From assembly GCA_033063855.1 (NCBI GenBank), contig CP093829.1, positions 940,243 to 1,004,242 of the forward strand: 64,000 nucleotides of DNA, in the 5' to 3' direction. Below are positions 9,674 to 20,800 of the stretch, piece after piece. The notes below the pieces were generated by a model that ran no database searches, had not been told where the DNA came from, and saw nothing but the letters and a program-made list of their open reading frames with translations. Positions within the stretch are counted from its first letter, which is position 1; the number at the start of each line of letters is the position of its first letter. Source of the DNA: Smittia aterrima. Its lineage: Eukaryota; Arthropoda; Insecta; Diptera; Chironomidae. Position numbers and translations under genes: made by a program.

Positions 9674-11167
9674 ATGAATCTTCCAATCGAAATAATCCGT
9701 TGCATTTGGAGCCACTGCGATTTACCGGAGCTCAAGAATTTCTTGCTGGTGTCTGACGAGTTTCGTCAAATGATTATTAAAACTCCAAGCTTGATGAGGA
9801 AAATGCCGGTGATTTTCTATCGTGACGATTGGAAAGACAAGATTCCGTTTGTTGAGAAATATGGAAAGCATGTGCGATCAGTGAAGTTTGATTTTTGTCC
9901 AATGAGAAATACAAATGAACTGAGAAGAATTCTGAGTATGACTCCAAACGTGGAAGAGCTCAATGTCAGTATTCATCAAGAGATGACTGAAGAAGAAGTC
10001 TATCGTGCGGATAACAACGACAACAGCAACGATATTGTACTTAATCTGAAAGCTTTAAAAGTCCTAAGCATTTACACTGACGACAAACTCACAAAAGCTT
10101 TGATCAATGATCTTAGAAATAGTTGCAATATCGAAACTTTTGGTATTGAAGTTTTCTTCTGTCAACCAGTAAGCAAAGTCGGAGATTTCCTTAGTAAACA
10201 AAACAAATTGAAAGAAATTTGGATCAAAGGAAATGGAAGCGACAGTGTCGGCTTGAGGACAGTTTTCACCAGAAAGTTAGTCAACAACAAAAGTATTAAG
10301 CTCAAGACATTAAAGAACAACGCAAGTCTCTTATACAACAAAGAACTTTCTGATTTTCTCATGGCCCAGTCCGAAAACATCGAAGTTCTTGATCTTATGT
10401 GTTTTTCAATCGATTTTCATTATTATCGAATTGTTCTTCAAAACTTTCACAACGTAAAGAAAATCTGCTTATGCATGAACTACATTTTTAATGAGGCCCG
10501 TTGTGCTGAACTTGCTGAATATTCCTTACCAAGTGTAACAGAATTTGAATGCAATGAGTTTGGTCACGAGGCATGGCCAGTTGAAGCAATGATTAAATTC
10601 TTCCCCAATCTTGAAGTCATCACGATGCCGGTTTGTGACATTCCCTTCCACAGCATTCTTGAGAAAATACCAAGACTCAGGAAGATGAAGGCTACTCACT
10701 GTAAGCTCGACAAGTTCTTGTTTACGAAAAGTTTATCAATGAAAGAACTTGAAATGGACGGATGTGAAGGGATGAGGCTGAGTTTTCTTTACGAAAACCT
10801 CGCAGAGAACATGCCAAACATTGAGAAATTGAAGATCAAAAATTTAGCTGTTGGTCGTCTACAGATCACAACTGACTCTGAAGTCAAAATCTTTTTGAGG
10901 AATCTAAAGAACTTCAAGCAACTGACAAATGTTGAACTTGAGAATGAAGAATCTCATGGCCTTCTCGTTTGTGATGACCACGACAATCAAATCGATCAAA
11001 ACTTGTATCCGCCGGCAGCTTTGATGAGTTTCAAATTTTCTTTGGCAAGAAAAATAAACGGAACATTTGCCTTAAGTTACTCGAACTACTTCAATCAACG
11101 ACATATGGAAATGATTGATGAACTCAAAAAGGATTTTGATATTTCTGAAGTTTTTGAAGAAAATTGA
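9674..11167 (+). CDS. F-box / leucine-rich protein
   Basis: An intronless 497-residue protein begins MNLPIEIIRCIWSHCDLPEL, an N-terminal F-box (about residues 1-40) that would bind Skp1 in an SCF ubiquitin ligase. The rest is a set of irregular leucine-rich segments of about 25-30 residues (for example the MTPNVEELNVSI and FPNLEVITMP stretches), as in FBXL-type substrate receptors. The substrate is unknown. The start is the first ATG in frame; an overlapping upstream ORF begins 7 nt earlier at 9667 and ends after 29 codons, so translation may be restrained. The stop overlaps a poly(A) signal (TGAATAAA at 11165). Intronless F-box genes expand quickly in insects, so a direct ortholog may not exist. 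Confidence 0.8.
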   Translation: MNLPIEIIRCIWSHCDLPELKNFLLVSDEFRQMIIKTPSLMRKMPVIFYRDDWKDKIPFVEKYGKHVRSVKFDFCPMRNTNELRRILSMTPNVEELNVSIHQEMTEEEVYRADNNDNSNDIVLNLKALKVLSIYTDDKLTKALINDLRNSCNIETFGIEVFFCQPVSKVGDFLSKQNKLKEIWIKGNGSDSVGLRTVFTRKLVNNKSIKLKTLKNNASLLYNKELSDFLMAQSENIEVLDLMCFSIDFHYYRIVLQNFHNVKKICLCMNYIFNEARCAELAEYSLPSVTEFECNEFGHEAWPVEAMIKFFPNLEVITMPVCDIPFHSILEKIPRLRKMKATHCKLDKFLFTKSLSMKELEMDGCEGMRLSFLYENLAENMPNIEKLKIKNLAVGRLQITTDSEVKIFLRNLKNFKQLTNVELENEESHGLLVCDDHDNQIDQNLYPPAALMSFKFSLARKINGTFALSYSNYFNQRHMEMIDELKKDFDISEVFEEN

Positions 11168-11286
11168 ATAAAAACATTTTTAAAATTCATTGGAAAATAA
11201 TAATTTATTGCCAAAGTCTTACGTCGACTAAAAATACTCTAGCGATTTAAAGAATCGCGTGCATAACAAATGGAATGACTTTATAA

Positions 11287-13208
11287 TTAGAATCGTGGCT
11301 TAAGTGTCTTAAATTTCCATTGTTGGAAGGCGTTGTTCGAGTCGCATGGCATGAGTGACAGTGCAGAGGACAGAGGATGAACAGCGATGCATTTTTTATG
11401 TGTGCGATGATGGATCGTTGATGACTCCTCGTCATACTTCCAAGGGCCGTCAACAGTTCCCATTCTACAGAAAGCTAATTTGATTCCTTGTGTGTCTGCT
11501 TCAACACAACGCTCTCCTATTCCGATTTGGCCTGCGGCGTTCAGTCTTATCAGCTGATTGTTACCGTATCCGTGACAATGTTGGATTCCAATCAGACTTG
11601 GCGGTGATCTTCCCATTGCGTCGAGACATTTAGATGTTGCTGAATTTTTCATCTCGCCCCAGAATGAGTTCGGTGGTAGCTGTGGATATTTGTCATAAAC
11701 ATCGTAAGCGACATTATCCATGAACCATTGAAAGCTCTTGCAATTCAGCTGCTCCTTCAATGCTAACTGAGAACTAATGTCGCCCATATCAAGATAACGA
11801 GCCATCGGTTCACGAGTGTAGAAATATTCCTTGTGTTGTTCATCAAACCAAACTTCGATGACGCGTTTGTAGTTGATCGTAATAAGAGGTCCCTTCTTCT
11901 TCTCTGCCAGCTTTCCAAAGTTGTACGGCATGAAGCCTCGGTAAACATGACCAACGCGACTACAAGGAACCCACTCAATTTTACCTCCGCATTGCCAGAT
12001 TTTGAACGATAGCTCAAAGTTTTCTCCTGAAAATGAAAAAGATTTTCTATTTGTTTTAAAGAATAAAATATTCATGTTTTACCTCCCCAAACGAGAAGTC
12101 CAGGATCATATGCTCCAAGTTTCAAGAAATATTCTCTGTTGATCGCGAATAAACCTCCAGCATGAGTTGGGCTTTGATAAGGTTCGCTGTTATGTGCTCG
12201 ACGCTTTTGTTCACGTTTTGGAACTTCGTTCTCTTTGTAGAGCATTCCCCACTCAAAGATTCCTCGATAATGATGACCATCGGCGTAGACTGGACGATAT
12301 TCGAAAGTTTTGTGGTCAATGCCATCAATGATTGGAACTGTCATCACAGTGTTGTCCCGATAGATTGGAGCGAGAAGCGGTGGGAGCCAGTTCTTGTTGA
12401 CTTCGCAATGAGCATCGAGATAAACAATTACTTCGCCGCTTGCTTCTTGTGCACCTCTGTCAAGTAACCCAAATTTTAATAAATATCTTCATAACGGGAA
12501 CTTTGCAACTCACCGTGACCTCGTTCGAATTAATCCCTCGCGTTCAACATTTCGAATGATCCTAACTTTTCCTTTAAATCTCGTAATGTAATTATCAAGT
12601 TTGTCTTTCAAATCTTCTTTGTCTGAGTAATCGTCGACGAGTACAATTTCATGAAGAAATTGGGGCGGAGTGCGATTAATTACTGAGTGGACAGTTCTCA
12701 TTAGAACCGAAAGCCCTTCGTTGTGAAAAACTATTATAACACTAGCGCTCGGAAGATTCTCCGGATAATTCCAATGTTTGCACTCATTCAGTCTCGTGTC
12801 TTTAACAGCTCGATCGAGAGATATCGCGTCTGATAGAACCATATTCATTCCGTATTCCATTTCTGAGTCAGCTCCTGCATTTTGCATGTCTGATGGAAGC
12901 TCATAAGCAACTCCTCCTTCACCCGGTCCATCGTCAAGCTCTTCTACTGGTGGCTCAAAGTTACCGAAGCCTAATACCAATTGACTCGAGAATAGTTTAA
13001 ATTGAAATAATTAATGAATCATGAACTCACCGTCAATTAGCACAGGAATCTGACGAGTTTGACGGGCAGCGAACTTCTTATGATAAACATCATTTATCTT
13101 TTGATTTGATGCTGAGTAGTTTATCAACAGATAAATTATTGGTAGACACAAGCAAAGCACCAAAACAACACGAATTAACCGGCCAGTTCTCAAGTTGGTA
13201 ATTTTCAT
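11287..13208 (-). CDS. Polypeptide N-acetylgalactosaminyltransferase (Pgant/GALNT family)
   Basis: Four exons: 13208-13031, 12970-12514, 12456-12083 and 12026-11287. All introns are GT-AG and the frames join to give 582 residues. The enzyme starts mucin-type O-glycosylation by adding GalNAc to Ser/Thr in the Golgi. It is a type II membrane protein: a short cytoplasmic tail with basic residues, then a hydrophobic anchor at about residues 14-31. The catalytic domain has the VIIVFHNE start, VLVDDYSD, the metal-binding DAH (the family's DxH) in YLDAHCE, and the GGLFAI and WGGENFELSFKIWQCGG acceptor/donor blocks. The C-terminal third is a ricin-like lectin domain ending with a QQW motif. The residue after HNEG is Leu, where family members usually have Trp. 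The subfamily number is not assigned. Confidence 0.93.
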
Positions 13209-13721
13209 CGTCTAAATCTTAAAAGCACTCGCGTTAATAACAAAAATTATGCAAACTCTGGACGGTCAGGAGAGATTTCTTCTCATGTTTCAAGCAGCAG
13301 ACACAATTTAGGTTTCCGTAGTCAGAAACTTAAACTTTTATTTTATTTCTCTCATTTATAAAACTTGAATTTTCTGGATATTTGTTGGCATTTCGTTGCT
13401 CACTTTGCACAAGGGGAATGTATACTCGATTCTTTTGAGCAACGAAAAGTTTTGTGTTTTTCTCTCGCGTTTTGAGACAAAATATTTTCGTAGTCGAAGA
13501 ATCGCGGAAAGAATCTAAAACTTGGATGTTTGGCAGTTAGAAGTTAATCTTAAGAGTTCGTGTTCGTCCGTGATGTCAGAGACAATTGAGAATAAATCGG
13601 ACTAAGTGAAAAGCAGCTCAAAACAGATTTTCTCGGAACGAAAAGTATAAACAAAATATTTTTCATCTCGCTCAAGAGAAAATTAGTAAATCGCAGTTTG
13701 TTCGATTCGAATTGGGTCAGA
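13209..13721. promoter_or_regulatory. Shared divergent intergenic region between the GalNAc-transferase and kelch
   Basis: About 510 bp separate the two start codons, which point away from each other. Both promoters must lie here unless there are unseen 5' exons. No TATA box stands out. The kelch-proximal half is purine-rich leader-like sequence. Confidence 0.5.
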
Positions 13722-16034
13722 ATGAGTACATTAAGCAGCAACAATTCAAGCAGCAACGCAAATCTTAATCAGAATCCTGAAGGTTCCGGAAACAATGGCA
13801 GAATGCGAGAGAGGTAAGCGAAGCATCTTGATGCTAGTTGTTGTTGTCGCAGAGAATAAGACGAACATCACCTTCTTTCGCAACTATAATTAGTGTCGAA
13901 CATGTAAACACGAGCGAGATAAATGCGCAGCAAGAAAATGTCTTAGTCGCTAAAAATAGATCCCAACGCCAAATTCGACCGACAAAGCTTATCTCTGCAA
14001 CAAACTTAAAATGACTTTTGACTGTCCGATGACCTTTAGGTTCAAATCAGATGTTCAGTTCAGAGTCTAAACACATGTGCCAAATCTTATTATTCTCAAA
14101 TATATTTTTTGTTTGTTTTCTTCTCGTGACAGCTGTTTATTGCGATGTGCAAGCCAGAGCTCGTTAGACGAAAGTTCTCAAAAGATACCACGGCAACGAG
14201 CAACGGCTGGGACGTACAACAACAATGAACATACAAATCGTTCCTTTGCAACCATGAACGAAATGCGACTGTGAGTATAATTTAAATGACTGCGAGTTCA
14301 ATATCCTCCAGTTAGAAATATTATTTATTTTTAGACAAAATCTTCTCTGTGACGTCATTTTGATCGCTGACTCGGGAGAAATTCCCGCTCATAAAATGAT
14401 TCTCGCTTCGTGCTCGCCGTATTTCTACGCTATGTTCACCGGCTTCGAGGAGTCACGACAAGATCGCATCACGATTCAAGGAGTTGACTATCATGCGTTG
14501 CAATTACTCGTCGAGTATGTTTACACATCGAAAGTTGTTGTGACTGAGGAGAATGTTCAAGTTCTACTAACAGCTGCTAATCTCCTTCAACTAACTGATG
14601 TTCGTGACGCATGCTGCGATTATCTTCAATCACAACTTGACCCAAGTAACTGTCTGGGAATACGTGAATTCGCTGATATCCATGGTTGTCTCGATCTCTT
14701 CAATTACGCTGATTCTTATATCGAACAACATTTCTCGTGAGTTCATATCTGAGATAACTAAAACTTCTTATCTCTAAAGTAATTATTTTTGATATTTCAG
14801 GGAAGTTGTGCAATTTGATGAGTTTTTAACGCTCACACCAGAACAAGTTGAGGCTTTTGTTAAAAGTGATTCGTTATCGGTTCCGAGTGAGGAAAGAATC
14901 TTTGAATGTGTCGTTGCTTGGATTCAATTTGAGCCTTTGGCAAGACAAGATTATCTTGGAAGATTAATGCAGTACGTCAGACTTCCTCTTCTCTCACAAG
15001 ATTATATTCTCCAGAGAGTTGAGAAGGAACCAATACTGCAAGGAGACATTCAGTGCAAGGATCTCATTATTGAAGCGCTGAAGTATCATCTTCTCAAGAA
15101 CGAACAGAAACTAGTTTTTAGTTTCAATACGCCAAGAACAATACCAAGACGTCCAATTGGTAGACCCAAAGTGTTGCTTGTCATCGGAGGTCAAGCACCT
15201 AAAGCGATAAGATCAGTTGAGTGCTATGACTTAAGGGAAGAGAAGTGGTATCAAGCTGCTGAAATGCCATCTAGACGTTGTCGCGCTGGTCTTGCTGTCC
15301 TTGGAGATAAAGTTTATGCAGTTGGAGGTTTCAATGGTTCACTTAGAGTACGAACTGTAGATGTTTATGATCCTGCCACAGATCAATGGTCAACATGCTG
15401 TTCAATGGAAGCACGTCGCTCAACACTTGGCGTTGCTGTTCTTAATAATTGTATTTACGCTGTTGGAGGTTTCGATGGTTCAACAGGACTGAATAGTGCA
15501 GAAGTCTTTGATCCTAAACAGCAAGAATGGCGACTCATTTCTTCAATGTCAACTAGACGTTCATCAGTTGGCGTTGGTGTACTCAACAGTTTGTTGTTCG
15601 CTGTTGGTGGTTACGATGGATCAACAAGACAATGTTTAGCTTCGGTTGAGTGTTTCAATCCTCTGACAGATACTTGGACAAACGTTGCTGAAATGTCGTC
15701 AAGACGAAGTGGAGCAGGCGTTGGAGTCGTTAACGGTCTTCTCTTTGCTGTCGGAGGTCACGACGGCCCTCTCGTAAGAAAATCAGTAGAAGCTTACAAC
15801 GCAGAGACGAATCAATGGTCTCAAGTCAGTGATATGTCATTCTGTCGACGAAATGCCGGAGTAGTCGCTCATGGAGGGCTTCTCTATGTCGTTGGCGGAG
15901 ACGATGGAAATAGTAATCTAGGCTCGGTTGAAGTTTATCATCCAGAATCTGATACTTGGCGGATTTTACCAGCGTCAATGACAATCGGACGAAGCTATGC
16001 TGGAATCGCCATGATCGACAAACCGATAATCTGA
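13722..16034 (+). CDS. kel: Kelch (BTB-BACK-Kelch ring canal protein), ORF1 ending at UGA
   Basis: Four exons: 13722-13813, 14133-14270, 14335-14736 and 14801-16034, encoding 621 residues to the UGA at 16032-16034. The order is a Ser/Asn-rich N-terminus, a BTB domain from about residue 77 (QNLLCDVIL), a BACK domain (about 190-300), then six Kelch repeats (about 334-621) with repeated AVGGFNG / AVGGYDG glycine pairs. It ends in IGRSYAGIAMIDKP. In Drosophila, Kelch is a Cullin-3 substrate adaptor that organises actin in ovarian ring canals. The close match in the BTB and Kelch blocks and, decisively, in the conserved sequence after the UGA identify kelch itself rather than diablo or another family member. 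It is transcribed head-to-head with the GalNAc-transferase. Confidence 0.95.
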
Positions 16035-16067
16035 AATGAGGAGCAGGGTGCGTCGAGTGGTGCACCA
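16032..16067 (+). promoter_or_regulatory. Putative readthrough stop codon with short downstream hairpin
   Basis: The stop is UGA in the context AUC-UGA-AAU. About 13-24 nt downstream, GGTGC at 16047-16051 can pair with GCACC at 16062-16066, and TGGTGCACCA at 16058-16067 is itself palindromic. A structure just 3' of a leaky stop can favour readthrough, but this one is small and may be incidental. Confidence 0.55.
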
Positions 16068-17861
16068 TCTAACAGCAACAACGGATCAAATAATGATGAT
16101 GAAAATAGCCAAGCAGAGTCTAATAATTTCGAACCAGCTCCAGTGCAAGCTCCTGAGAACGCTCAGAATTGTCCAGCACAAAACGTGATAAATCATTATG
16201 AGAACGTTGATGCTGTTCAACAACAGCCTCTTGCTATTGGCGTCCCTGCACCTCCAAATGAGCCCAACGTCGCTCAAATTATTAATCTTCAACATCATCG
16301 GGCGCCAGTTGCTCCTCCGTACTATCGAAACGATGTTTATGATGTTCCACGAAATGTTCGTGCAAACAATTTTTATGCCAACGTTCCGAATGGCAATCAA
16401 AGACGATCAAACTTGCATCTTGACTTTAATCGACCGAGATGTCCACCTATGAACCCACAGAAGCATCAGAGAAGCTTCGATGATACAGAATCGTGTTACG
16501 GTTATGCTTCGAATCAAGGATACAATATGTATGAACGAGTTGGAGCTCGTGATGAACCTCTGTATCAAAATGCTGGTTTGTCTGTCATCGGACATGGCAT
16601 TGGTCGAATCGAGCGACATTTAAGTTCATCGTGTGGAAACATTGATCACTACAATGTTGGAGGACATTATGCAGTTTTGAGTCACGCACACGCTGGTCAA
16701 TCCATTGTCAATTCACACAATGGCACAACTGTCTCCTCGGCACAGAACTCTCGCGATGGAGTGAAATCATTTTTCAGTTGTTTGGGAGGTGAAAGCACAC
16801 AGTCGTTGAGTAACATTCATGGACCGGAGGGTGCACAGCCTCAGGCTCCAACAAGTGTTTCTCAGCCACAAAGAGCAACTGGCGCTATTCCCAAGACAAA
16901 GAATAAGCAAAGTAACAAAGTATCGCCTAAGCCTATTGCTACAACAACCACAGCAAATCCTCCGATTCCTCCACCAATGCCTAATAACAATCGAATCTCC
17001 AAATCATCTCTTCAATATCTCATGTTGAATAAATGGTTACCGCTCGGTCCTGACTACAAAATCATCGACTTTAACTTTATGTTCAGTCGAAATTGTTCGT
17101 CCTCTCATTGTGAAACTGGTGAAGGGGTTGTTCAATTTAATGGTCAAGCTGAAATGGTTGAACCCGGAATTTATCAGCCTCGAAGTGAATATCCGACAAT
17201 GAATCCGACAAATTATCCTCGTGTGATCAGAAATACACCTCACTTGTCACGTTTGAGAGAATCGGATGCAGAAAGTGGTCTGTACGATAATAATCAACCG
17301 AGAGGCGATGGTTTCCGAGGAGGAAATGCATTCAGAGCTCGATCTGAATCTCCGAGCTTCAATGGAGGCCGTCCCAAAAATCTTCAAGAGGATTCGTTGA
17401 GGAATTGGTCATTCAACTTTGAGAATAATTCATTCAGACCAGCTGGAGCTGTTGCTCAACGTGAAATTAGACGAATCACTGATGGAACTTTGGCAGCTAA
17501 GGATTTCCAAGAACAAAATCCAAGAAAGGAACTCCCAGCTCTTGTAGTTGAACAACAAGAAGTGGCTTTAGAACCACAGCCATCGACTTCAAAGTCGATT
17601 AGTCCATCAATCAGTGAGAACTCGGGTGCTTCAACTTCATCGTCGTCAAGCCAAGTTGGAAGATCCTGTGAAATGAAGAAGTCTGAAAATTATGAAAATC
17701 TTGCCAGCTTACAACAAGACTCTCCAGCTCTAAATGGAAACAAATCAAAGCAACGAAAGAAGAAGTCGACCGAGAGTCAATCAAGTGATTCTGTAACATT
17801 AGCAGAGGAAGACGAAGATGCTGAAGATGCGTTTGATGAGCTGGAGTCTGATATTGACTAA
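16035..17861 (+). CDS. kel: Kelch ORF2, in-frame extension reached by UGA readthrough
   Basis: Immediately after the UGA the same frame stays open for 608 codons to a TAA at 17859-17861, with no intron needed. With one residue inserted at the UGA the full protein would be about 1230 residues. The extension is low-complexity but has islands that I recognise from the Drosophila Kelch extension: NNDDENSQAE soon after the stop, QRSFDDTES, HGIGRIERHLSSSCGNIDHY (about codon 186), and NRISKSSLQ with KIIDFNFMFSR (about codon 317). Conservation of such islands at protein level argues that the region is translated. It has no good start of its own: the first ATG (16143) lies 36 codons inside, after the first conserved island. 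Function of the extension is poorly understood even in Drosophila. Confidence 0.88.
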   Translation, partial: NEEQGASSGAPSNSNNGSNNDDENSQAESNNFEPAPVQAPENAQNCPAQNVINHYENVDAVQQQPLAIGVPAPPNEPNVAQIINLQHHRAPVAPPYYRNDVYDVPRNVRANNFYANVPNGNQRRSNLHLDFNRPRCPPMNPQKHQRSFDDTESCYGYASNQGYNMYERVGARDEPLYQNAGLSVIGHGIGRIERHLSSSCGNIDHYNVGGHYAVLSHAHAGQSIVNSHNGTTVSSAQNSRDGVKSFFSCLGGESTQSLSNIHGPEGAQPQAPTSVSQPQRATGAIPKTKNKQSNKVSPKPIATTTTANPPIPPPMPNNNRISKSSLQYLMLNKWLPLGPDYKIIDFNFMFSRNCSSSHCETGEGVVQFNGQAEMVEPGIYQPRSEYPTMNPTNYPRVIRNTPHLSRLRESDAESGLYDNNQPRGDGFRGGNAFRARSESPSFNGGRPKNLQEDSLRNWSFNFENNSFRPAGAVAQREIRRITDGTLAAKDFQEQNPRKELPALVVEQQEVALEPQPSTSKSISPSISENSGASTSSSSSQVGRSCEMKKSENYENLASLQQDSPALNGNKSKQRKKKSTESQSSDSVTLAEEDEDAEDAFDELESDID

Positions 17862-20800
17862 GATCTCTTGTTAGGAGGAAAAGTTTTTGTCTTAAATATT
17901 TTGTAGGTAATATTGACAATTAGTTGACGTCATAAATCAAATTTCCTCTGTCCAGAAAGCCAAAAAAAATCTATAGCATTTAGTTCAAAGTTTGATTATC
18001 AAACTAATCAATCGAGGTAGACATCCATGAAAATTTTAAATTCTTTAGATTGAAATTGTTTTTCAACTTAGATATACCAAAATCGTTTCTTGCCCTCGAC
18101 ATTGCAACGAGTGGATTTTTTTCACTATAATCTTTTTGATGGATACTCGACAACGATTTTTTGTCAAGCGCGTTTGACGTTTTGTTGATTGTTAGCAATT
18201 ACTCGTAGCGATTTGTGAAAATAATTTTATTCCATGAAAGTTTTGTAGAAGTTTTTGCGCATTTTGAGATTTAATTAAGCAAAACTTTTTCGTTTTCCTT
18301 TTGCCGCCCAAGTCTGCCTAACAGATCAACCGGGAAATGTTTTCATTCGAATGAGAAAACTTTCATCTTTCTCATTTGCTTTGGGCAAAAGTTAAGAAAC
18401 AGAAAAAGTTTGCAGTTTGACGGTTTTTTGACTATTTATTAAATTTAAAGAAAGAAAAAAAATTATCGCCAACTTTGAGAGTTAATCACTCGATGAACAG
18501 AATGGAGAACTTTAACAGAGCATCAGCAATGTTTGTGATGTTAGTTGAATGACTTCACTCTTGTTCTTTTTTATCTGAAATAAGTTTTCCACTACATGCT
18601 CTATAATTGCATCACAAAATGTTTTTCTACTTTTTAATTAAGTTCGTTGTTCGACCGCCACGTCACCATAATTCTCTTTAATCCAATTAAGATCTTAATC
18701 GTCTGTCTCTCCCTCAATTCTTAATGAGTTCCCCAAAAATTTATCTCCAAAATTTGAATTATTTGGTAATCATGAAAGTTTTCATTCCACATGTGATATA
18801 AAAAAAAAGAATATTTAAACCTATTGGATAATCAAAAATTTGAAAACCCAAATTGCAAAGGAACTAATGACATTTCTCAATATAAATTTTATCATATTTA
18901 AACAATTGTGCAAGTAGAAAATAGAAGAGAAATAAATATGAATTAAATTATTCAAAACAATCTTTGCTCGTCATGAGTTTCTGAATCATTTTCAATCGGT
19001 CCATTAGCGATAATTAATTGTTCACAATTCGCTTTCATTTAACGCGATTACAAAGGCGGCGGTAATTGAGTGGATTAGCGTTCGCACGAGTGTCAGCGCT
19101 GGTTGACTATCGACTGCATTTTTAATGAAATTTAGTGCAAATTGCTCGATATCGATAAAGTGTCATTAATTAGCGAAATGGTACTCTCGCTATCGACTGT
19201 TGAATGGCAAAGTAAACAGCAAACGATTTTCTGCTGATTTAAATTATCATTGCAGGCTTTTCATCGAAATGAAAAGAGTTTTCGAGAGAGCTATTTTCCT
19301 GAGTGTTTATTTAATTGAATTTGTGGTGGCTGTAAATTGCGTGGGCGGAAACTCGTTCGGGCGGATCGAGTGGATAAATCTCGTTACTGATTTATGTGGT
19401 TCGAGGAGCAATTCCAAGCGAATGGAAAGCCAAAGGAATTTGTCATCGGCGTCGGGAGAAAATTATGAGACTTCAAGGACGATAAATTGTCGAGGCAAAA
19501 CTTCATTTCGAAGGAAATCGCAGCGACGTGGAAAAGGAGAAAGAAATCAAACCGCCACTCTAGGGGATCACTTGAAATTGTCAATTCCAGCGGATCAGCG
19601 GCAAATTATTTCTCATGGGCCATTTAATGCCGCTTTTATTGCCATCGCGAAATTTACGATGGAAAGTTCGTAATTGATGCCGATTAATGTTGGAGATCAT
19701 GTAAATATTCGCGAATTGTTTAAATATTCAAACAGAATTGTTCATTTATTTGGTTCATTAGTGATTCGCGATTATGCAAAACAATTTCATTTACCGGCTA
19801 TTTCCAAAATCGCTTCTATACTTTGCAAACTCATCAGATTTACCTTTGTTCGCAATTAAATTTTCTCCGTTTAATTACGTTTGACCTAAAATCCAAACGA
19901 ACTCTTTGCAAGTCAACAAGACGACTCGAAGCTTGTTGTTCACGACTTGCAAAAGAAACTACAAAACAAATGAACTTACACTTCAATGCGCCTTGTTTTG
20001 CACCTTTCAACAGCTTAATAACTGCACTTACGACGAATGCATGCTAGTGACATGAAGAGAACGGAAACCTGAATAAATGCACTCGAGACTTCAGCTCTTG
20101 ATTGCTTTTTTACCTTTTTCAATCAGCCGTAAAATTATCTTGTGAACTGGAGACTTTTAATTAAGCAAGAGAACACGAAAGCGACTCAGGGACAATGTTC
20201 GACATATCTCTCGAGTTGTAAACTGTTTCAATGTAAAGAATGAAGTTAACTTTGCGAATCGAATTGCGAATTATTGTTTAACACATAATTTCTAATAAAT
20301 AACCTTGCGCGATTTTGATGGAAATTCCCTCAGTCGACCTTGGAAGTGGATTCTAAAGTATTTTCAAGGGACTTGACTCATGATAATTCATGATTAATCA
20401 ATCGTGAGTCAAGAGATTTTGATCGAAAATGTTTCTCGATTTTCATGCATTTAATTCCGGATTCTTCAGGAAATTCCATTTTCGTATTTCTGAATCGTCA
20501 TTGACGTCGATATTCTTTGCTGAATAAACCAAATTAAAATTATTTAATTCTGCAACGTGCCGTTCTGAACAATGATCTGCTGATTTTAACAGCATTGATC
20601 AGCTCATAAATAATTGTTTTATTGTTATAGGACTTGTGACTTATTGGATCCAATTCAGAACGAAATGATTAATTTAAATAAATTTTCCAGCTCGCACAAG
20701 TCTCCTGTCACCTCTTAAATCTGCTCCACCTTCGTCGTTATGTTTAATTATGAGGCAGCGAAAACAAGTTAAGCGTCGCTTAATCGCTACAATTAGAACC

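Noticed and set aside
16143..17861. Independent gene starting at the ATG at 16143
   Set aside because: It is in the same frame as the upstream Kelch ORF with no stop between 16035 and 16143, and a conserved island precedes this ATG. Readthrough extension explains it better.
19200..19673. 157-codon open frame in the gap upstream of spz3
   Set aside because: No domain, no repeat of family features, mixed composition and no supporting splice or promoter signal.
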